Of a DNA stretch of 29,657 bases, positions 1 through 6,874 are shown in pieces; position 1 is the stretch's first letter, and every line of letters begins with the position of its first letter. Where the stretch lies: NCBI GenBank assembly GCA_003563255.1, contig PWSL01000363.1, positions 1 to 29,657 on the forward strand, read 5' to 3'. The translations under genes and the position numbers were made by a program. This stretch comes from Desulfonatronospira sp. Lineage in GTDB: Bacteria > Desulfobacterota > Desulfovibrionia > Desulfovibrionales > Desulfonatronovibrionaceae. Below the pieces are notes generated by a model. It ran no database searches. It was not told the origin of the DNA and saw nothing but the letters and a program-made list of their open reading frames with translations.

Positions 1-189
1 AAGGACCCGGACTGTGAGGAAGTTCAGGAAAGATTGAGGGAACACGGTTTTCTTCCCGGAGAATGGATCAGACCACTGGATGAGGTGCGTTTGGATATCA
101 GGAGATTGATTCTGCAAAACAAGCAGAGGCAGGTCCGCGAACTGGCCTTTAAGGAGTTGAAGGACAGGTATGATGCGCTTATTCACTAA
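1..189 (+). CDS. 3' end of a CDS, possibly a SurA/parvulin-type chaperone
   Basis: Frame 1 is open from the first base to TAA at 187-189 and encodes the last 62 residues of a protein that starts outside the window. The tail is highly charged and helical, with a segment of the kind DEVRLDIRRLILQNKQRQ followed by a short Lys/Arg-rich helix. This resembles the C-terminal helix of periplasmic parvulin/SurA/EpsD-like prolyl isomerases, which usually end in an 'R..I...L...K...A...L...L' pattern. That is resemblance only; no catalytic domain is in view. The stop lies inside the next gene (20-base overlap), so the two are probably translated together, which would fit a role in envelope protein biogenesis. 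It could equally be another coiled-coil protein. Confidence 0.6.
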   Translation, partial: KDPDCEEVQERLREHGFLPGEWIRPLDEVRLDIRRLILQNKQRQVRELAFKELKDRYDALIH

Positions 190-682
190 AAATTCCCCGG
201 ACTGCATGCTTTTTCTGTTTTGTTTTGCCCTGGCGCTGATCGTTATTTCCGGATGCACTCACGAAGAACAGGATAAGGGCACTGATCTTGCAGTTGATTT
301 TGATATTGTCTTTTCCGGGGACAAAGATTCTGACTGGCCCGATTCCAGGCTTGAGGAACGCTTTACAGATTACTGGGCTCTGCGCTTTAAGGGGGATGCC
401 TACGGGATATACCGGATGGAAGCCCCATACTTACAGGCGCTGATCCCTGAAGGGCAGTACCGCAACTATGTCCGCGGCACAGCCAGAAACACACTGAGCA
501 AAATTGAGATCTTTGACATATCTTTGCGCAGCGACAATTTTGTGGAGATCTCCATGACGCTGCATTTTGTCACCGACGGCGGCCGGGAGCAAAGCACCTG
601 CAGAAGAGACCGCTGGGTGAAAACAGGAGAGGAATGGCATCATGTGATCCGCGATCCGCTTTTCTTTCCTGCGGCCAGTTAA
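170..682 (+). CDS. NTF2-like lipoprotein, paralogue of the one at 24695-25150
   Basis: A 170-residue exported lipoprotein. A hydrophobic stretch at residues 13-28 ends in a lipobox (VISGC, Cys29 as lipidated residue). The mature part (about 50-165) has the alpha-plus-beta pattern of small NTF2/SnoaL-like domains: an early helix with a YW pair, then beta strands ending in RDRWVKTGEEWHHVI. The 151-residue lipoprotein on the other strand at 24695-25150 has the same landmarks in the same order (YW, a charged middle, WVK..SQW..VI..P), so I regard the two as paralogues. Two ATGs occur in tandem (170 and 173); the AAGGA at about 160-164 is better spaced for 173. The start lies inside the upstream gene. 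The molecular function is unknown; NTF2-like folds bind small ligands or partners. A secreted FPF protein gene follows. Confidence 0.85.
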   Translation: MMRLFTKNSPDCMLFLFCFALALIVISGCTHEEQDKGTDLAVDFDIVFSGDKDSDWPDSRLEERFTDYWALRFKGDAYGIYRMEAPYLQALIPEGQYRNYVRGTARNTLSKIEIFDISLRSDNFVEISMTLHFVTDGGREQSTCRRDRWVKTGEEWHHVIRDPLFFPAAS

Positions 683-692
683 CGGGGAACAA

Positions 693-713
693 GATCCATT
701 ACACAGATGGATC
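693..713 (+). other. Small hairpin after the lipoprotein gene
   Basis: A perfect 7-bp stem (693-699 with 707-713) and a 7-nt loop lie 10 bases after the lipoprotein stop. An A-rich stretch rather than a U-run follows, so it is a weak terminator at best; it could be an attenuator or processing site between the lipoprotein and the downstream secreted protein gene. Confidence 0.3.
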
Positions 714-736
714 ATTCCAAATAAAAAATTTAATTT

Positions 737-833
737 AAAGGAGGTGAGCATAAAACTGATGGCAAAATTTCGTGTTGAACTGTTTGGAACGATTGTTTTT
801 ACCTGAACCGCTTGCCAAAGGAGGAAGCAAAAC
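737..833 (+). promoter_or_regulatory. 5' leader with an unused-looking strong SD and a 15-codon ORF
   Basis: AAAGGAGGTGA at 737-747 is a near-perfect anti-16S match but lies about 90 bases before the gene it precedes. A 15-codon ORF (ATG 759, stop 804-806) follows it and ends before the true ribosome binding site AAAGGAGGAAGC ahead of ATG 834. The leader of the paralogous cassette on the - strand (24598-24690) also holds AGGAGGTGA about 85 bases before its gene, and both share a TTTGGAA-(C/T)-GA block followed by TTTTAC. This suggests a conserved leader: either a translated leader peptide or a ribosome-binding stabiliser of the mRNA 5' region. Confidence 0.35.
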
Positions 834-2141
834 ATGAGAAAAGTCAAAATTCTGCTAATCGGCATGCTGGTCATGATGCTGTCCGGGACTGCCTGGGCTG
901 CCAGCTATGATGACCACGTCAAGATCGCGCCCAACAACCAGGGCGATGTACTGATTTTCCCTTTTTATGCCGCGATTGACGGCGGATTTGAGACCAAGCT
1001 GACCGTGGTCAACACCAGCAGAACCGAATCCACCGTGGCCAAGGTTGTTGTGCGCAGCGAAGTTTTCAGCCAGGAACTGCTCGACTTCCTGATCTATCTC
1101 TCCCCGTCGGATGTCTGGACCGGCACTCTGAGATGGGACGCGGCCAAAGGCGGTCCGGTCCTGTTCAGCGATGACGACAGCATTCTGGTCGCTCCCGCCA
1201 CTTTTGCCACTCCGGACAACCCTGTCAATCAGCCCCTGGTTCCCGCCGCGGGAGGAGGCGACAGCAACATGATGGGCTATGTATATGTGATCAATGCTGC
1301 TACTGCCGAACTTGTTGATGATGGCGCTCCCGGTTTAAAGGTCAGAAAATCCAGAATCCTGGATTGGTATCAGCCATTAGATGACATAGACATCGTAGCT
1401 AATTATCCGCCGCAGAATATCCTGGCCGGGTTCATGGATTTCAATGTCAGGGATGCTTTCCTGACTTCCGGGCTGAACGCCGTGACATTGCGCGACTATG
1501 TAAGCGAGCAGAAGCTGACCGTTCGCTTCCCTACCCTGCTCGGTGAAGTGGCCCAGAACAACCGGCTTGAAGTTGAAGCGGTCCTGAGCAAGCTCGATGT
1601 CTCAATGCCCTATGTGAACACTGATGAAGATGTAACTCTGCATTTTTTCACCTTTCCGACCAAGTATCATTATGATGCGGCACTTAGAGACGAAGATCCA
1701 TTAGGACCATTTTTTCGCCAGAATGCTGACGCTGACTTCTGCGTCAAATTCGCTTACGAAGCTTACGATCTGCAGGAAAATAAAGTGACCGATCCTTCCC
1801 CGATTTTTTCACCAACTCCTCCGGAAGATATCAGCCGTTTCTGCAGGGAGCTGAATTGGGTTGACTCCATGCAGTTTGCCTTTGAAGAAGGCTTCACCAG
1901 GTATGACTTTATGGATCCTGTAACAGGTGGGTTAAACGAGTCTGGAGAACCTTTAACTTATACTGGAGCACCGGTCATTCCCATGCAGCTCAATCTCGGC
2001 CAGACCGGACTGTCCATGAAGTACGGGGCCTGGACTGATGGAATTGTAAAAGGAACAATTGATAGATTTGATGTGGAGTTTTTCGATTATCATTATTCAG
2101 ATACTCCCAACCATAATTACTTTGATTATTTAAATGACTAA
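834..2141 (+). CDS. Secreted protein with an N-terminal FPF module
   Basis: A 435-residue exported protein of unknown function. Residues 1-22 are a clear Sec signal peptide (positive N-terminus, hydrophobic core, AWA cleavage site). The mature protein begins with a beta-rich segment: IFPFY at 41-45, then a G-rich turn, ETKLTVVNTS (about 53-62) and a VAKVVVRS strand. The small secreted protein at 24133-24597 and the C-terminal domain of the S8 protease at 25153-26952 have the same order of elements (FPF, 8-10 residues, a strand ending in V.N or ISN). The remaining ~300 residues are acidic and aromatic-rich with no motif I recognise; the last 40 residues are rich in Tyr, Asp and Asn. ATG 834 is chosen because AAAGGAGG lies 12-5 bases upstream and the signal peptide starts there. 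A strong terminator follows, so it is probably the last gene of its transcript. Confidence 0.88.
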   Translation: MRKVKILLIGMLVMMLSGTAWAASYDDHVKIAPNNQGDVLIFPFYAAIDGGFETKLTVVNTSRTESTVAKVVVRSEVFSQELLDFLIYLSPSDVWTGTLRWDAAKGGPVLFSDDDSILVAPATFATPDNPVNQPLVPAAGGGDSNMMGYVYVINAATAELVDDGAPGLKVRKSRILDWYQPLDDIDIVANYPPQNILAGFMDFNVRDAFLTSGLNAVTLRDYVSEQKLTVRFPTLLGEVAQNNRLEVEAVLSKLDVSMPYVNTDEDVTLHFFTFPTKYHYDAALRDEDPLGPFFRQNADADFCVKFAYEAYDLQENKVTDPSPIFSPTPPEDISRFCRELNWVDSMQFAFEEGFTRYDFMDPVTGGLNESGEPLTYTGAPVIPMQLNLGQTGLSMKYGAWTDGIVKGTIDRFDVEFFDYHYSDTPNHNYFDYLND

Positions 2142-2157
2142 ACTCTTTTAACCTTGA

Positions 2158-2187
2158 CCTCTGCCGGGGCTGCAGCCCCGGCAGAGG
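2158..2187 (+). terminator. Strong intrinsic terminator (perfect 30-bp palindrome)
   Basis: Positions 2158-2172 and 2173-2187 are exact reverse complements (15-bp, GC-rich arms), 17 bases after the stop of the secreted protein gene. The following bases are ATTTACAGGTTTTT, so a short U-run lies a few bases downstream. It separates the left-edge transcript from the gene at 2456. Confidence 0.8.
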
Positions 2188-2385
2188 ATTTACAGGTTTT
2201 TGAGACAGGCAACAGATAAAAGTGCTGTTAGCATAGCTGAAAAAACCTGCTGCAATGCAGAGTTACACCCAGGGAACAGTGTATTTCCTTTTTCATTCTA
2301 AAGATAAAAGCTCATATTCAACAAATTACAAGACCGTTTTTTATACTGGTAAATTATTTTTAAAACGCTACTGAATTGGATACAA

Positions 2386-2401
2386 TGGCACATTTGGTGC
2401 A
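2386..2401 (+). promoter_or_regulatory. Sigma-54-type -24/-12 promoter
   Basis: TGGCAC at 2386-2391, five bases, then GTGCA at 2397-2401. The invariant GG (2387-2388) and GC (2399-2400) are exactly 12 bases apart as sigma-54 requires, and 10 of the 11 bases of TGGCAC-N5-TTGCA match. It would start transcription near 2412, about 45 bases ahead of ATG 2456. An enhancer-binding-protein site should lie 80-200 bases upstream, in the AT-rich stretch 2190-2380; I see no obvious dyad there. An overlapping sigma-70 reading (TTGGAT 2376-2381, 18 bases, CATAAT 2400-2405) is weaker. Confidence 0.6.
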
Positions 2402-2455
2402 TAATAATAGAAGCTTATTAAACTCGTTGTCTGAATTTTTTATATGGAGGCTAAA

Positions 2456-3643
2456 ATGATTGTCGGAAAATCCGATATATTATGTCGATGGCCAAAATTT
2501 TTATCAAGTTTAACGATATTATTTTTTGCTGTATTCCTGATCCCGGGAATAACTTTTGCTCAAAACGAATATCCGCCATTGAAGTCAGTATCAGAAAAAT
2601 TTTCTTGGCCCGAGCCAAATACAGGAGTCCATAGAGTCATATTTCCTTATACGCTCCTAGAGCCTCCTTCTGTTGACGGTTCAAAATTCAGCATATATGT
2701 TCCGGCTGGTACACGGCTTGTTTATTTAAGCATTGGGGCCAGCCGGGAAGCGACTCTTACAGTCAGATCCCAAATCCCGGAAATTCCCGATCGAACTGTC
2801 AATGTAGATTATGGTGGTCTACACAAGTATCAAGTCATTGATAATGTTCACATTGACACTGCTGACTGGATCGGGGGCAGGTGGGTCTTCTTTGAATACA
2901 GTAATGGTGCACGGCCTATATACTATCACTCGGCCTATAAATATGTTGACACGAATCATCCCTCCTATACCCCGCCGTCCGAAGATGATCCTGTACCTCC
3001 GGAATCCTCCCCGCCTGTAAACGACACACCGCCTGCAGATGACTCGCCGCCGGAAAACGGCACCCAGCCGGAAAACGGATCTTCTCCAGACAATGGGTCC
3101 GGATATGTACCCCCTGATAACCCCTTTGACAGAATCGGCGACAGGCAGCCTCCCTTTGGAGGCGGCGAACAGCCACCTGAGCACACCCCGGTGGTATTGG
3201 AGGCCGCAGGTCCCGAGCCACAGAAGATATCCGCCGGAGAATTATCACCGGAAGATTACCTGATGCCCAAAGTACATTTAAACGACAATTTGATGCCCAA
3301 GGGAGCTGACAGCGGCATATCAGGCCATGGCTATGCAATGCTTAAAATCAATGAAGTGATGTTTATTTTAATTGAAGACTCTTTGGGGCAGCCGATATTG
3401 ATGCCCGCGAGTGAGGTGGGGTTCAGGCCCTATTGCCTGAATCAACATGTTGATCTTTCGGAAAACATATGGGAGTGCACCGCTTTCGGAATCCTTCAGG
3501 ATTTCTTATCCTCAAACGGGTTAGGCCCCTCAAGTCTGGCTGATATGTATAGTGATGGACATGATATAATATTTTATGTCGGTTTCGCACCAAAGGGCAA
3601 TATTGACAATATTCAAATCGCGGCTTTTCAGATAGTGCCTTAG
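2456..3643 (+). CDS. Secreted two-domain protein with a Pro-rich linker, function unknown
   Basis: I place the start at ATG 2456 rather than the in-frame ATG 2444, because the GGAGG at 2446-2450 lies 5 bases before 2456 and inside the longer version. That gives 395 residues. A signal peptide ends near ITFAQ (about residue 36). Three parts follow: a beta-rich N-domain (about 37-165) containing SIYVPAGTRLVYLSIG, which recalls pre-peptidase C-terminal-like domains; an acidic proline-rich linker (about 165-240) with PP every six to eight residues amid Asp, Asn, Glu and Ser; and a C-domain (about 255-395) with two LMPK motifs and an end reading FYVGFAPKGNIDNIQIAAF. I recognise no catalytic motif. 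The linker design is typical of extracellular or surface-anchored proteins. It appears monocistronic: own sigma-54-type promoter, own terminator. Confidence 0.82.
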   Translation: MIVGKSDILCRWPKFLSSLTILFFAVFLIPGITFAQNEYPPLKSVSEKFSWPEPNTGVHRVIFPYTLLEPPSVDGSKFSIYVPAGTRLVYLSIGASREATLTVRSQIPEIPDRTVNVDYGGLHKYQVIDNVHIDTADWIGGRWVFFEYSNGARPIYYHSAYKYVDTNHPSYTPPSEDDPVPPESSPPVNDTPPADDSPPENGTQPENGSSPDNGSGYVPPDNPFDRIGDRQPPFGGGEQPPEHTPVVLEAAGPEPQKISAGELSPEDYLMPKVHLNDNLMPKGADSGISGHGYAMLKINEVMFILIEDSLGQPILMPASEVGFRPYCLNQHVDLSENIWECTAFGILQDFLSSNGLGPSSLADMYSDGHDIIFYVGFAPKGNIDNIQIAAFQIVP

Positions 3644-3677
3644 CCATCAGTTTATGCAGTGCGTGCATCCTCTGTCG

Positions 3678-3709
3678 AACAAGGCGATCCACTGGATCGC
3701 CTTGTTTTT
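3678..3709 (+). terminator. Intrinsic terminator
   Basis: A perfect 13-bp stem (3678-3690 with 3694-3706) around a 3-nt loop (ACT) runs into TTGTTTTT. It lies 35 bases after the stop of the Pro-rich secreted protein gene and separates it from the polysaccharide export cluster. Confidence 0.88.
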
Positions 3710-3710
3710 G

Positions 3711-3880
3711 TTTGGTGCGACCGGAACCTTGTTCGAGCCGCTCTAATTTTCAGGAATCCTGTTGCAGGGCAATTATTTGTTTTATATTTTATGAATGAGG
3801 TCTGGAGAAAATGGCGGACTCGGCCGGAAGCGCTTATTCTTCCTTGCTCACAGATAATAGTTTGGATATGTTTTAAATAA
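3711..3880 (+). promoter_or_regulatory. Upstream region of the export cluster, possible weak sigma-70 promoter
   Basis: This stretch between the terminator and the permease gene has no supported gene. A weak promoter candidate is TTGCAG (3762-3767), 17 bases, TATTTT (3785-3790), which would give an ~85-base leader. The segment just before ATG 3881 is AT-rich and has no clear Shine-Dalgarno site. Confidence 0.28.
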
Positions 3881-4714
3881 ATGATCAAAAAGTCTTACAG
3901 CCTTGGGATCAACTTCAGGTTGGGATTTACTCCTCTGCTTTCTTTGATCAGACACAGAAGTCTGCTCAAAGGTTTTGTATCCAAGGAAATACGAGGACGC
4001 TTCGCTGGCTCCATGGCAGGCATGGCCTGGACTCTTATTCACCCTCTGGCCTTGATCGCGGTCTATACTTTTGTATTTTCCATTGTCTTGAGGATCAGTG
4101 TAACCCAGGAGGAAACCGGCACGGACAATTTTATAATTTTTTTTCTGGCAGGAATGCTGCCCTGGCTCATATTCTCAGACAGCCTTATCAGAGCGACAGG
4201 AAGCCTCACAGGCAATTCCCAGCTGATCACCAAGGTGGTTTTTCCGGTGGAACTCCTGCCCGGTTCATCAGTTGTGGCCGCCACCATTACTCACGGGATC
4301 GGACTGGCATTATTTCTGGGCTACCTGGCCCTTACAGGTCATGCCAACACCCACTGGATTTTCATCTTTCCCCTAATGCTGGTGCACTTGGTCTTCACCT
4401 GGGGCCTGGCTCTTTTTTTGTCCGCGTTGTGCGTGTTCATCAGGGATGTGCAGGAACTGGTGGGCATAGTGATCATGGTCTGGTTCTTTACCACTCCGAT
4501 CCTTTACCCGGTGTCTTTTGTGCCCGAGTGGGTCAGGGAATTCATTTTGTACAATCCCATGGCCATACTCATCCTTTCATATAGAGATATTGTTTTGCTG
4601 CACAGGTTTTATCCGTCTGATTTCCTGATCCTGTCTTTTATTGCCTGCGCCTGCTTTCTGCTAGGGTCCTGGTTTTTCATGCGCGCCAAACCAGCTTTCG
4701 GGGATGTTCTTTGA
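3881..4714 (+). CDS. wzm: ABC-2 polysaccharide/O-antigen export permease (Wzm-like)
   Basis: A 277-residue integral membrane protein, the usual length for Wzm/KpsM/TagG permeases of the ABC-2 family. An amphipathic N-terminal stretch with the family-typical VSKEIRGRFAGSMAGMAWTL (about 30-50) precedes about six hydrophobic helices; helix 1 contains IHPLALIAVYTFVFSIVL. It ends with YRDIVLLHRF and a last helix, as in TagG/Wzm. The family moves undecaprenyl-linked polysaccharide across the inner membrane together with an ATPase, and a Wzt-like ATPase lies one gene downstream (5542). No clear ribosome binding site precedes ATG 3881, so the exact start is less sure than the identity. Confidence 0.92.
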   Translation: MIKKSYSLGINFRLGFTPLLSLIRHRSLLKGFVSKEIRGRFAGSMAGMAWTLIHPLALIAVYTFVFSIVLRISVTQEETGTDNFIIFFLAGMLPWLIFSDSLIRATGSLTGNSQLITKVVFPVELLPGSSVVAATITHGIGLALFLGYLALTGHANTHWIFIFPLMLVHLVFTWGLALFLSALCVFIRDVQELVGIVIMVWFFTTPILYPVSFVPEWVREFILYNPMAILILSYRDIVLLHRFYPSDFLILSFIACACFLLGSWFFMRAKPAFGDVL

Positions 4715-4744
4715 AAAGCTTTTGAAAATACCAATGACTGGGAC

Positions 4745-5545
4745 ATGGATAAAAAGTACTGGAAAGACATAATGCTTGAAGCTGCTGAAATAGATTTCAA
4801 GGAGCCGCTGCCTGTTCCTGACGAGGAATTTTTGAATGTATGGTCATCCCATTATGCCGCAGTATCCCGCCTGACCAGGCCCGGGAATAAAATTCTGGAA
4901 ATGGGCACGGGTTATGCTGTTCTGGCTGCAGGGCTGGGCAGACAGAGCGGTTCTCGAGTCCTTGGGCTTGAACATCCATCCAGGGCTTATTTTTTTTCAG
5001 AGGAATACCTGGATTTTTTAAGACGCAGCAATGTAACCCTGGTGGGAGCTGATTTCAGAGAAGGCCTGCCCTTGAGGCCGGAATCGGTGAGCCAGGTTTA
5101 TTGCTGTGATGTCCTGGAACATCTTGAACCCGATCTGGCCGTACAGATCCTGTTTGAAATCAACAGGGTTCTGACTTCAGATGGAGAACTTATCCTCTCC
5201 ACTCCCAATTTGAACAGATTTTCCAACATGATCAGACTATTGAAAGGACATACGGTCAATCCACCCATTGATTGCGGGCGGTATGGACGGACATGCGGAC
5301 ACATCAGGGAATTCTCGCCACTGGAGATGTATACATTTCTGCAAAGAGCAGGCTTTAATACACTGCGCTTCAGGTATGAGTTGAATCCTTTTTTCACGGC
5401 ACACGCCTTTGGAAATGACAATGTCTGGAGCAACAGCCAGGCTGGATGGATCAACCGGTTGACCAGATTATCCTACCTGGTTTTTCCCCGGCTTGGGGAT
5501 GAAATGTATATTCTGGCCCGTAAAGATAAAGCAGTCAAAGCATGA
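4745..5545 (+). CDS. SAM-dependent methyltransferase between wzm and wzt
   Basis: A 266-residue class I Rossmann methyltransferase. The SAM-binding motif I is ILEMGTGYAVLAAGLG (about 50-65), followed by an acidic motif II (GLEH, about 74-77) and a motif VYCCDVLEHLEPD (about 118-130). The C-terminal part carries the GHIREFSPLEMYTFLQRAGF pattern common to methyltransferases of polysaccharide clusters. Its stop overlaps the start of the ATPase gene by 4 bases (ATGA). Because it sits between the two exporter subunits, it may methylate the glycan or its terminal residue; in known ABC-dependent O-antigens a methyl or methylphosphate cap stops growth and is read by the Wzt C-domain. That role is inference. 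Specificity cannot be read from the sequence. Confidence 0.88.
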   Translation: MDKKYWKDIMLEAAEIDFKEPLPVPDEEFLNVWSSHYAAVSRLTRPGNKILEMGTGYAVLAAGLGRQSGSRVLGLEHPSRAYFFSEEYLDFLRRSNVTLVGADFREGLPLRPESVSQVYCCDVLEHLEPDLAVQILFEINRVLTSDGELILSTPNLNRFSNMIRLLKGHTVNPPIDCGRYGRTCGHIREFSPLEMYTFLQRAGFNTLRFRYELNPFFTAHAFGNDNVWSNSQAGWINRLTRLSYLVFPRLGDEMYILARKDKAVKA

Positions 5546-6798
5546 CGAAAATCCTTAAGAACCATAACATGTATCGGCAGGGTACGCGGCCGGAGATGCT
5601 GACGAGCATAACTGTCCAGGACCTTAGCAAAGTTTATAAGTTGTATTCCAGACCCTCGGACAGACTATTGGAGGTGCTGCTCAGAAAGCCCAGGCATCAG
5701 GCTTTTCACAGTCTGAACAGGATTTCCTTTCATGTATCCAGAGGTGAATCCCTGGGCCTTATCGGGGACAATGGAGCCGGAAAAAGCACCTTGCTTAAGA
5801 TTCTGGCCGGCACACTCAGTCCCACTTCAGGCAGCATTGATGTCCGGGGCAGGGTGGCCGCCCTTCTGGAGCTGGGTGCGGGCTTTCACCAGGAGTTCAC
5901 CGGCAGGCAGAACATCTACCTGAATGCGGCCCTGCTGGGGCTGTCCGAAACCGAGATCCGGTCCAGGGAGAAAGACATTCTTGAGTTTGCTGAACTGGGG
6001 CAGTTCATTGACAGGCCCATCAAGACTTATTCCTCGGGCATGGTGGTCAGGCTGGCCTTTTCCATCGCTACCAGTGTAGATCCTGATATACTGGTCATTG
6101 ACGAGGCCTTAAGCGTTGGAGATCAGTATTTTCAGAAAAAAAGCCTGGAACGCATGCTCCATTTCAGGGAACAGGGGAAGACCATTGTCTTCTGCAGCCA
6201 TTCAATGTATACGGTCAATCTATTGTGCAACAGGGTGCTCTGGCTGGAACAGGGCATGGTCAGGGAGCAGGGCCTCAGTACGGAGATTACAGCCAATTAT
6301 GAAAACTATCTGAGGTTGAAGTCTGCTCCGGAGATAAAGGCAGATCCGGAAGAGCCGAACGAAAACAACAATACGACCAAGTTTGTCAGGTCGGTTTCTC
6401 TGAACGGCAGCCTTGAACACCTGTATCACAGCTATAAACAGGACCTGAATATCTTGGTGGAGATCGAAAGCCTGGACGATCAACCTTTTGCCCTGGCCCT
6501 GGGGATTAAAAGAAACGACGATCTGGTCTGCCATGCAGTGAATCTGGCCCGCGACGGAAACAGGATATTTTGCAAAAAGGGTCTGACCAGGGTCTTGTTC
6601 AGCTATCCGGGGCTTCCGCTCATGCATGGTGAGTATTCGGTGCTGGCTTTTGTCCTGGATGAATCCGGACTGTATTGTTATCATAAAAAAAGTTCGCCCG
6701 GGCTGACCATTGTACCGCCCGCGGATTTCCAGTTTGAACTCGGCCTGCTGGACCTGGAGTACCGATGGGAAGTGCTGCCGGATCAGGCTTTGCAGTGA
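5542..6798 (+). CDS. wzt: ABC transporter ATPase with C-terminal glycan-binding-type domain (Wzt-like)
   Basis: A 418-residue protein. The nucleotide-binding domain has Walker A GDNGAGKST (75-83), a YSSGM signature (163-167), Walker B ILVIDE (183-188) and a switch His in FCSH (217-220). The block after Walker A (GRVAALLELGAGFHQEFTGRQN, split around residue 115) is typical of the TagH/Wzt subfamily. Residues ~285-405 form an extra beta-rich domain like the Wzt-C domain that recognises the non-reducing end of the glycan in E. coli O8/O9a. The gene overlaps the methyltransferase gene by ATGA. Starts at M10 or M19 are also possible: the ABC domain only begins around residue 20, and the first 19 residues are not typical. 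Confidence 0.93.
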   Translation: MTKILKNHNMYRQGTRPEMLTSITVQDLSKVYKLYSRPSDRLLEVLLRKPRHQAFHSLNRISFHVSRGESLGLIGDNGAGKSTLLKILAGTLSPTSGSIDVRGRVAALLELGAGFHQEFTGRQNIYLNAALLGLSETEIRSREKDILEFAELGQFIDRPIKTYSSGMVVRLAFSIATSVDPDILVIDEALSVGDQYFQKKSLERMLHFREQGKTIVFCSHSMYTVNLLCNRVLWLEQGMVREQGLSTEITANYENYLRLKSAPEIKADPEEPNENNNTTKFVRSVSLNGSLEHLYHSYKQDLNILVEIESLDDQPFALALGIKRNDDLVCHAVNLARDGNRIFCKKGLTRVLFSYPGLPLMHGEYSVLAFVLDESGLYCYHKKSSPGLTIVPPADFQFELGLLDLEYRWEVLPDQALQ

Positions 6799-6874
6799 AA
6801 TGGCTTCCGATCTATAGGCTTAAGGGAGCACGGAAGTCTGAAAAAAGCGTGGAACTCCGAACACGGAAGGCAAG

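Noticed and set aside
2819..3338. Several long reverse-strand open frames opposite the Pro-rich linker, rich in Gly, Arg, Ser or Cys
   Set aside because: They are antisense to the repetitive proline-coding stretch; composition follows from the codon repeats, and no ribosome binding site or family features are present.
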